Positions 56,896 to 64,000 of a stretch of 64,000 nt of DNA are shown here, one piece after another. Made by a program: the position numbers and the translations under genes. The stretch spans positions 167,164-231,163 of the forward strand of contig ML986650.1 of NCBI GenBank assembly GCA_010094045.1, given 5' to 3'. The notes under the pieces were generated by a model that saw only the letters and a program-made list of their open reading frames with translations, was not told the DNA's origin and searched no databases. The first letter of the stretch is position 1; each line of letters starts with the position of its first letter. The DNA is from Lojkania enalia (taxonomy: Eukaryota > Ascomycota > Dothideomycetes > Pleosporales).

Positions 56896-58212
56896 CTATC
56901 CTGCCAGAATAGGCGGGAACACGCAGATTGCAAACTGAAAAAGATTGGTACAAATTACCGCAAGACCCCCATACAAAATCCCTTCATCAAACCTATCACC
57001 AACTTCTGCCCGCCTCAACTGGGTTAATAACTCAAAGTTGAGCTTCATATAATTCAGGTACAAGGCCGAAAGACTCAACGATATCATGAGGAGGGAGAAA
57101 AACCACGGCAACCTCCACCTATTGCCGCTCCAGTGCGTCGCAAAGGCCCTTGCGACCGCCCAAATCCCTTTGAGGAACTTCCAGATCCTGGCGACGATGA
57201 AGACGTACAAGAAGCCGCCAAGGATCTCCCAGTACAGTCGCCTTTCCGGGCCTTGTTCGGGATTGTCGTAGCAGGTGCAGCGGGTCCACCTCCAGCCCGA
57301 CCACTCCAGACAGGTGACAGAGCAGGGCTTTGGATAGTCCCAGTCAGACGTACGCGGCAGCATGACCACGTCCTTTCTGAGCAGCGAATGGATGCCGAAT
57401 ACGGTGGTAGAGTCAGTGCAAATGATCACCGTGTCTTCGTTCCGGACATCCTCCTCGATGATGCGCTCGATGACCAGCTTGCGCGTGATGAAGAAGTATT
57501 CTTGGTTCGATTCGCCGTCCGACAGCATCTCCGGGATGATGGGACGCTTGTAGTCGATTTGTAGATCGGGGAAAGCGGCTGCGAGGACACGACCTGGAGT
57601 GAAGTTGCGTCGCGCTCGGTTCCAGTTTGGGTCGCGGGCGTCTAGGAATTCGGCGAGGCCGGGCTCAGCAAAGGTACCTCGAACATGTCTAGTCGATTTC
57701 TCAGTACACCAGCGGCTAGGTGTGCAGTGTCTCCCAGCGGTCTTCAACCAGCGCACACAGATACTGAATGGTAATGTCCGGATCTCGGCGGAGGGGGGTG
57801 CAGATGTCTGGAAGTCCACTCCAGGAGCGGTATCTATGGCAAGGACATTGAAGATAGGTTGCAGGGTCTGCAGACAGTGTTCGACCGGGCTCGAATAGAC
57901 GATGGCGGAAGGCTTGTGTGCCTGCACAGCCTTTCGGAATTCGGTGGTGAGGGTAGTGACCTGGCTGAGGCCAGTAGGAGTGAGCGTCTTCTCGTTATCG
58001 TTGCGTTCGGCGTGGCATATTAAGACGAAGTGTTTGAGTTTACCCTTGTGGATCGGTTTTGGGTCATAGTCCATGAAGTAATTCAAGCCATATGTGTCGG
58101 TAAGGTAGCAGTTGCGAATGAAGAGGAACAGGTCGGAAATGTAGCCAAAGGGTACAGCGATGTGTAAAAGGAGATCGTGGATAGCATCGGCAACATTGCG
58201 AAACCAGTGCAT
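56896..58212 (-). CDS. Membrane-anchored histidine-phosphatase-fold protein
   Basis: The whole span is one open frame of 438 codons, but 57678-57764 (87 bp, so in frame) has GTATCT-CGAG ends and an ACTAGAC branch-like site and is probably an intron; splicing would give 409 aa and join TLPF to TFAEPGLAEFLD. The N-terminal domain has the phosphoglycerate-mutase-like order FVLICHAERNDN, LTPTGLSQ, YSSPVEHCLQT, EPGLAEFLD and VIICTDSTTVFGIHSLL. The normal RHG is CHA and the second catalytic His site reads TDST, so activity is doubtful. After residue about 310 come two or three hydrophobic segments (YWEILGGFLYVFIVARIW, WFFSLLMISLSLSALYL, LYGGLAVICTNLFQFAICVF), implying membrane anchoring. Function is unknown; a pseudophosphatase is the simplest reading. 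Confidence 0.7.
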   Translation of the reverse strand: MHWFRNVADAIHDLLLHIAVPFGYISDLFLFIRNCYLTDTYGLNYFMDYDPKPIHKGKLKHFVLICHAERNDNEKTLTPTGLSQVTTLTTEFRKAVQAHKPSAIVYSSPVEHCLQTLQPIFNVLAIDTAPGVDFQTSAPPSAEIRTLPFSICVRWLKTAGRHCTPSRWCTEKSTRHVRGTFAEPGLAEFLDARDPNWNRARRNFTPGRVLAAAFPDLQIDYKRPIIPEMLSDGESNQEYFFITRKLVIERIIEEDVRNEDTVIICTDSTTVFGIHSLLRKDVVMLPRTSDWDYPKPCSVTCLEWSGWRWTRCTCYDNPEQGPERRLYWEILGGFLYVFIVARIWKFLKGIWAVARAFATHWSGNRWRLPWFFSLLMISLSLSALYLNYMKLNFELLTQLRRAEVGDRFDEGILYGGLAVICTNLFQFAICVFPPILAG

Positions 58213-59180
58213 TCTATGCTCTAAAGGTGGCCAACGTATTATGAAATGGGAAGAGGGAACTGAAGCAACGTCTGAGATTGAGGAGAGGGGCGATTTTAGG
58301 TGGAGAAGGATGAGAGGAGGCAGTTGGGGAGTTCTTATAGCCTAGGGGGGCCAAAGAGCGCCTGCCATCTCAAGTGGATGTTCGAAGACCTTGGAAGACA
58401 TCGGAAGGCGGTGTTTCAGCAGAGGTGGTGGTCTACTATAAAGGCAAGAGCATCGCACATGGGATTTAATAGGGTCACACCCTTTGTACCTCACAATGCT
58501 CAGCGCCGCTTGCCGACTTGGGGGTTGGAAATTGACATCTAGTCATCGTAACGATTAGATTTTGGGAACTAATACACCGAGGCGTAGAGGGTGGTCGGGT
58601 AGGAAACAGATACAGAACGACGTAGATAGCTCTTTCTATCTTTTCCTCTACGAACTCAAATATCTTTTTCTTGATCAGTAGGCCACAAATCGACTATTGG
58701 TTTCCACGTACGAGGTTCTGTGTTATGACCCCAAACTCCAACATGCCTTCTGGCTCAGATGATGATAAGCCCATGAAAAGTTGCATGGTCCTAGTACTTG
58801 AAGTGTTAGGAACTGAACAGCGTAGCTGACGGAGACGACGAGGCTGACCTAGGACTAGAAGCGGAACACAATCTGAACACGTGACCAAAGCCTTGCTCAA
58901 TGATCTTACGCCTCTCTACTTAGTCCTCTGTAGTCAATTTAAATATCCTTCGCACATTCTACTTGCGCACCTCTTTCACAAACCCTCAAGAAGCTTGGCA
59001 CGTGATCACACTTAGTCATCACATCTCCGCCACGACACCCTGACGTTACATAAAGGCAGAATTGGTAAGGGCATAGCAGTACTATTTTATCTCGAGATTT
59101 ACAGTAATATATCCCAGGGTTATCAACGATAAAATAACGTGCCTAACAACAGGGTTGTCAACGATATAACAGTAGAAACG
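58213..59180. other. Intergenic region before transposon block
   Basis: Promoter side of the histidine-phosphatase-like gene, ending at the probable LTR. A 16-bp near-repeat (CAGGGTT.TCAACGAT) occurs at 59115-59130 and 59150-59165. No gene supported. Confidence 0.5.
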
Positions 59181-59484
59181 TGTCACGGACGCTCACGCGC
59201 AGTTGGTTAATCGCACTTCAGGCAGTCAACTCTATTGCTACGTACTACGTGTGAATATCAAGACGTTGCGTAAAGAACAGAGGTATCTATATTATGCAGG
59301 TTTTTATAGGGGCTAGGTCTGTGCTGCTGCACGGGCTAGCTGGGTCAGCGAAACCTTCCTCTATTATAGTCATAATAAGTCGGTCATATTCTAGCTAGCA
59401 GCTGACAGCTGTCGCTAGCAGCTAGTTCGGGTATTATAGTAAGAGTAGTATAGGTATAGAGGTATCGCGGTATTACTGTAATAG
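59181..59484 (-). mobile_element. Probable LTR (minus-strand element)
   Basis: A 304-bp segment beginning TGTCACGG on the plus strand and ending GTAATA, which would be the TG...CA form if the final CA mutated to TA. Directly beyond it, read on the minus strand, is AAAAGAGGGGTAC, a good polypurine tract next to a 3' LTR, and the LTR itself carries CCTATAAAAACC as a promoter-like box. Its base composition is ordinary, while the sequence beyond the tract is AT-rich. No second LTR is in the window, so this rests on end and tract signals only. Confidence 0.45.
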
Positions 59485-59759
59485 TACCCCTCTTTTAATT
59501 ATAAGCTTCTATAAATTAGGTTTTTATATTATATTTAGGTTAATTATAATTAGATAGTAGTATTATTATAAGTATTTAGAAATATACTTAAATTAAACTC
59601 TAGTATCTAATTAAAAATCTAGATATAATATTATATTTAGGTTTTATTTATTTAAGTTTCTAGTATAGTAATCTTCTATAGTAGTTATCTTAGTAAAGTT
59701 ACTAGCTAGATACTATTCTAAGTTATAATAGCTAGTCTACTTAATAAGGTATTTATACT

Positions 59760-61287
59760 AACGTAATCTACTACTAAGCGGTTAAAACTACTAAGTAGTT
59801 AGTAACCTACCTAATTTTAATTTTAAAGTAGGATATTTATATAGCTATTAAAGTAATTAATTATATAGTAATATCTATATAATTCTTACTATTTAGTATT
59901 TTAATTAGAGCTATTTTATATATTTTAATATAGTAGTCTAGCTTCTAATAATACCCGCAACATCTTAGTTAGTATAGTTAACTATAACTATTTAAGCCTT
60001 TTTATTCTATTTAATAGCCTTCTTATTATTACTTTATTAATTACAGCCTATCTAATATAGAGATAGTACTTACACCCTTAATTATCTTATATTTATACTC
60101 CTTACGCTTTATAAGTATTATATTTACTATCTAAAGATCTCTATTCTCTATCTCTAAAAATAACTACCTATATACTATAAATATAATACCCTTTATAAAA
60201 CTTATAAAACTCTCGAGTATTAATATTAGTAAGCTATCTTAATATTATTTCACGCGCTATTATATATATTATATCTAGTACTCTACCTCTAAATAATTAT
60301 ATAGTATTTATAACTACTATTTAGTAGATTCTAAGAGTAGTAGTATTAGAGTTTATAAAGCTTAGATATTAAGTTTTAAAATAATATAATCTAGACTAAA
60401 TAAGACTAATCTAGACCCTCTAAAGTTTCTAGCTATATTTTTATTAGTAATAGTATTATTAAAAGCTATTTTAAATATAGGTAGAAAGTCTTCTTTAATT
60501 ATATAGTTAATACGGTACTAAATTAAACTTTTAATCTCCTTACTATATATACGCTTTAATAGACTAAAATAACCTATATTAAGTAGCTGTAGAAGATAAG
60601 ATAAGTATAAAAGTATATAAAGTATAATAATATTATATTCTTTATAATAATTATAAAATTTAATAGAATTATAACTATTATAGCCGTTTATAATAAATAG
60701 TTAGTAGATACTAGTAATACTAGCTTTAGTATATTTATTAAAGTGCTTAAGCTATTTAAACTCGTATTTAATAGATATCTAACTCTTTTTACTAATAGAT
60801 AAAATCTATTAAAGCTTATCTATAATTAACTAGTACTATATATTATATTATTACGCGCTTTTAAAGATAATAAATAATAGAACTAGCTAGTTATATATAT
60901 TTACTACTATAATTACTATTATCTATTTAATATTACTAGACTAGATAGATTTAGGCATTTATCGCCTCTAAGTACTAGTAATAACTATTCTTAGGCTAAT
61001 TTTACTTATTTAGAAGCTAGTCTTATTAAAATTATACGTATCTTTATTAAGGATACTATATTTAGCTTTAGTATTATATATAAGGTAGAACTAGCCTTAA
61101 ATAACTTTAGAATCTTTATTTAGAGTTCTTTAGTAGTTATATTATTAATTAACGTATAATTTAAGCTCTAGAATATATAAGATAAAGCGATTAGGCTAAT
61201 TTTTACTAATAGATTACTAACTATAATTAAGAAGTAGTTTATTAACTATATCTTATAATATATTAAAATTAAGCTAAAACCTATAAC
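59760..61287 (-). pseudogene. Fot1/pogo-type transposase relic B
   Basis: Reading the minus strand from 61287 downwards and ignoring stops, the order of pogo-transposase motifs is clear: NFNKTSF (first Asp site), EFK-stop-LKHFNKYTK, IINGYNSYNS (second site), then YLSYLLQLLNIGYFSLLKR (third site) and NIARNFRGSRLVLFSLD. All are shifted by RIP-type substitutions. The N-terminal DNA-binding part is cut off at 61287, where the terminal repeat of element A begins. A possible outer terminal repeat (CTACTACTAAGCGG) lies near 59765-59810. The protein is not expressible. Confidence 0.8.
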
Positions 61288-63132
61288 ATATTCTACTATT
61301 AAAGCGGCTAATCTATCGAAGCGGCTACTTTTTCTTAGTATTGCAAATACTACGTACAAACTATAATAAATCTATAATATAACCTTCTATTAATTTAATA
61401 AGAAGGTAGAATTAAGCTTACCTTATAGACGTATAAATTAGGCTAGTTTAAGAGCGTATAATACGCTACTATAGCTTTTAATATATAATATTAACAACTC
61501 TCTACTCGACTTTATAGAATTATATTTCGCTCTCGTATATAACTAAATTACTAGAAGCTTATAGTAACTAAAGAATAAATAATTGTATAATATATTCTTA
61601 ACTTTAATTTATAAGGATTTACGCCCTAGTTATATAAGATAGTAGATATAGTAGATAAACTATTAGGCGTATATAGTAGAATACCTATAAGAAAGAATTA
61701 GCTTAAATAATTTATAGCGTGTATAAATAAGTTTAAAATAGCCTTTAATTAAGTAAAGGATTGCTAAAGAATAAAATAAGAGAATCTAGAAGTTATTAAC
61801 ATATAGTTTAAGCTTATATAGGATACAATTGCAAAATATAGTATATATAATAATAATATCTACAACTTTAATAAGATAGACTTTTAGATAGGTATTATTA
61901 ATATTATAAAGGTTATTATAGGTTTAGAATATTATATAAGGTCTACTCTTATACAGCTAAATAATCGTAAGTAGGTTATAGTTATCTAAAGTATCTATAC
62001 TACTATATATATAACTCTACTATTTATTATCTATAAAAGACGCGTCTATATCTCTATATAGTATAAAGAAGTAGGTATACTATACAATTGGAAAATTTCA
62101 GTTTCTAAGAACGGCTGGATAAATAATATGTTTAGTCTTAAGTAGTTAAAGCACTTTAATAAGTATATAAAGATATATTAGGTAGAGTTATATAGACTAC
62201 TTATTTTAGACGGCTATAAAAGCTACCTTAACTAGAAATTTAAAGATTACTGCCTCGTACGAAAGATTCTAATACTTTATATACCTTCTTATTTATCGTA
62301 TATACTTTAGCCTTTTAATATAGTTTACTTCTTACTGTTAAAACTGAAGTATTTATAATATATATAAGACTTAACGCGCTAACGCATCTACTATATTAAT
62401 AAAAAAGGCTTTCTTCTAGTCTTTAAAGACGCGTTTTTAAATATATTTATATATAAGAACTATTAAAAGACTTTTAAAGTAATAGAAATTGTTCCTTTAA
62501 ACGCGTAGGTTATATTAGATCGCCTTAATATATAATTATATACTCTACTAGAACTACTTCTATAAAAAGACTTCTAATAGTCTAAAACTCTAAGTAATAT
62601 ATATAAATTTAGGTTACAATTAATACTTGTATAAAAGTCCTTTATATAATTACTAAAAGAGGTATAGGAAAGATTCTTACAGTTTATAAAAGGTGTTAAG
62701 TTAATACTATATTAGAATACGCTTCTTTAAACTTATAACTCTAAGCTTAAAAGGTAATTAGAAGAAGTAACTAAGTATAAAACGCGTAAAAGAAAGTATA
62801 TTCAGTATAGCGGTATAGTATTATATAGTAAGGGATCTTTATATGTAGCTACTAAAGCATCTATAGGTTCTCAGCCCTTTAAGAAGACTCGTGGTACTAA
62901 TACTTAAAAAAGGGCTTAACTAGCTTAACGCTACTATAGTAACTATAGTAAGACTGGATATAACGCTTATATGTACTAAAAGGATAGTAGAGAAAATTCT
63001 AAATTAGATAAAAGTATATTATATATAGGATCTCTTATTAGTATTAAGTAAATTAACTTTTTATATATAGTGTTTGTTGTACTAAGAAAAAGTAGCCGCT
63101 TCGATAGTTTAGCCGCTTTAATAGTAGAATAT
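61288..63132 (+). mobile_element. Fot1/pogo-type DNA transposon A, RIP-decayed
   Basis: About 1.85 kb bounded by inverted ends: TATTCTACTATTAAAGCGGC at the left and its complement at the right, each continuing with a CGAAGCGGCTACTTTTTCTT-type segment. The likely target duplication is TA. The plus strand holds a dead transposase in order: KLIVTKE start of the Tc5-type HTH, IYNFNKIDF (first Asp, 61.86 kb), SKNGWINNMFSLK, LLILDGYKSYL (second Asp, about 62.2 kb), PSYLSYIL-stop-PFNIVYF (third site, Asp now Asn, 62.3 kb), and a decayed zinc-knuckle (NYSKTGYNAY) at 62929-62976. Many stops are TAG from TGG. It interrupts relic B. Confidence 0.85.
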
Positions 63133-63248
63133 ATTATAAAATCTCTTATTAGTACTAAGTAAATTAACTTTTTATATATAGTATTTATTATACTAAGAAA
63201 AAGTAGCCGCTTTAATAGTTTAGCCGTTTTAATAGTAGAATATATTAC
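63030..63248 (+). repeat. Tandem duplicate of transposon A 3' end
   Basis: 63030-63136, the right end of element A, is repeated at 63142-63248 with a 112-bp period (TCTCTTATTAGTA.TAAGTAA through the terminal repeat). The second copy carries extra RIP-type changes such as GCTTCGATAG to GCTTTAATAG. Confidence 0.88.
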
Positions 63249-63800
63249 TATATTTTATAATTATATCTTATATAAGTTTAAACTATTTGTTAATAACCTC
63301 TAGATTCTCTTATTTTAATTTTTAGTAATTCTTTATTTAATTAAAAGCTATTTTAAGCTCGTTTATATATACTATAAATTATTTAGACTAATTCTTTTCT
63401 ATAAGTATTCTATTATATATACCTAATAGTTTATCTACTATATCTACTACCTTATATAGCCGGGGCGTAAATTCTTATAAATTAAGGTTAAGAATATATT
63501 ATATAATTATTTATTCTTTAGTTACTATAAGCTTCTAGTAATTTAGTTATATATAAGAGTGAAACGTAATTCTATAAAGTCGAGTAGAGAGTTATTAATA
63601 TTATATATTAAAAGCTATAGTAGTATATTATATACTCTTAAATTAGCCTAATTTATACGCCTATAAGATAAGCTCAATTCTACCTTCTTATTAAATTAAT
63701 AGAAGGTTATATTATAGATTTATTATAGTTCGTATATAGTATTTATAATACTAAAAAGTAGCCGCTTCGATAGTTTAGCCACTTTAATAGTAGAATATAT
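63246..63800 (-). mobile_element. Inverted 5' fragment of a second pogo copy
   Basis: About 555 bp that is the reverse complement of 61288-61843, the left end of element A, with scattered RIP-like differences. It includes the terminal repeat (near 63755-63798) and the N-terminal transposase region, and ends abruptly at 63246 next to the duplicated 3' end. Confidence 0.85.
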
Positions 63801-64000
63801 TATTATAAATAGTAAAATTATACTTTAAAGTAAGAAAATATAAATTCTATATTATATAAATAAACTATTTAGAATTTATTATTAAACTAGAATATCTATA
63901 AATAGACTTAAATAAATTAGTAGTAATTAAAAACTAGCTAATTTTAAAATTAGTTAAAGATATCTAATCTTTTATAAAATTTTATAATTTCTATTATACT
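63801..64000. other. AT-rich flank, unidentified
   Basis: AT-rich sequence continuing past the window edge. I could not match it to either transposase relic; it may be the missing 5' end of relic B or another repeat. Confidence 0.4.

Larger units (their letters stand above)
59485..64000. repeat. AT-rich RIP-decayed transposon block
   Basis: Composition changes abruptly to A/T-dominated, TpA-rich sequence with stops in every frame. Relic transposase frames keep their order of motifs but show TGG to TAG, TGT to TAT, CAC to TAC and GAT to AAT changes, as expected from C to T (G to A) mutation at CA/TG. This is the usual product of RIP on fungal repeats. Confidence 0.9.

Noticed and set aside
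59485..64000. Centromere or mitochondrial insertion as the cause of AT-richness
   Set aside because: Readable pogo-transposase motif order with RIP-type substitutions explains most of the block.
1..64000. CRISPR arrays, bacterial operons, phage or virus genes
   Set aside because: Gene structure is eukaryotic throughout; the only regular tandem array is the coding 30-bp repeat, which lacks unique spacers.

Overview
The window is nuclear DNA of a filamentous ascomycete (Pezizomycotina). The evidence is short 45-150 bp GT-AG introns, fungus-specific families (Zn2Cys6 and bZIP regulators, GH125 and GH128 enzymes, a Dal5-type transporter, a fungal GNAT protein), and a terminal AT-rich block of transposon relics whose mutations look like RIP (repeat-induced point mutation, C to T at CA). 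The order or species cannot be fixed from sequence alone. All exon structures were derived by hand from splice signals and reading-frame continuity.

Layout. 1-13.6 kb: a one-TM small protein, an Upc2-like Zn2Cys6 regulator, a secreted GH125 alpha-mannosidase, a protein with an AMPK-beta/glycogen-binding-like N-terminus, and a C2H2 regulator with an odd inverted/direct repeat structure just past its 3' end. 13.5-19 kb: a 5.5 kb gene-free stretch upstream of the C2H2 gene. 19-45.6 kb: housekeeping genes (bZIP regulator, mitochondrial PPR protein, histidine acid phosphatase with a 13-nt exon, TAF4, YSH1/CPSF73, GNAT protein with a duplicated exon, secreted repeat protein, Hsp70-like protein). 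47.5-58.2 kb: MFS transporter, GPI-type GH128 glucanase, divergent uL22 and fibrillarin genes, a ribonucleotide-reductase-inhibitor-like protein with a PIP-box-like motif, and a membrane-anchored histidine-phosphatase-fold protein lacking key catalytic residues. 59.2-64 kb: a probable LTR followed by nested, decayed Fot1/pogo transposons.

How genes relate. Most genes are unrelated core functions in ordinary fungal order; there is no secondary-metabolite cluster, no CRISPR array and no tRNA or rRNA that I can support. Functional pairs are the divergent uL22/fibrillarin pair (ribosome production, 276 bp shared promoter) and the divergent TAF4/YSH1 pair (start and end of Pol II transcription). 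I found no convincing wholly new system. The best leads are the duplicated YIPPHLR exon in the GNAT gene, the PIP-like motif in the RNR-inhibitor-like protein, the 58-bp inverted copy flanked by 37-bp direct repeats near 11.6 kb, and the nested transposon structure at the right end.
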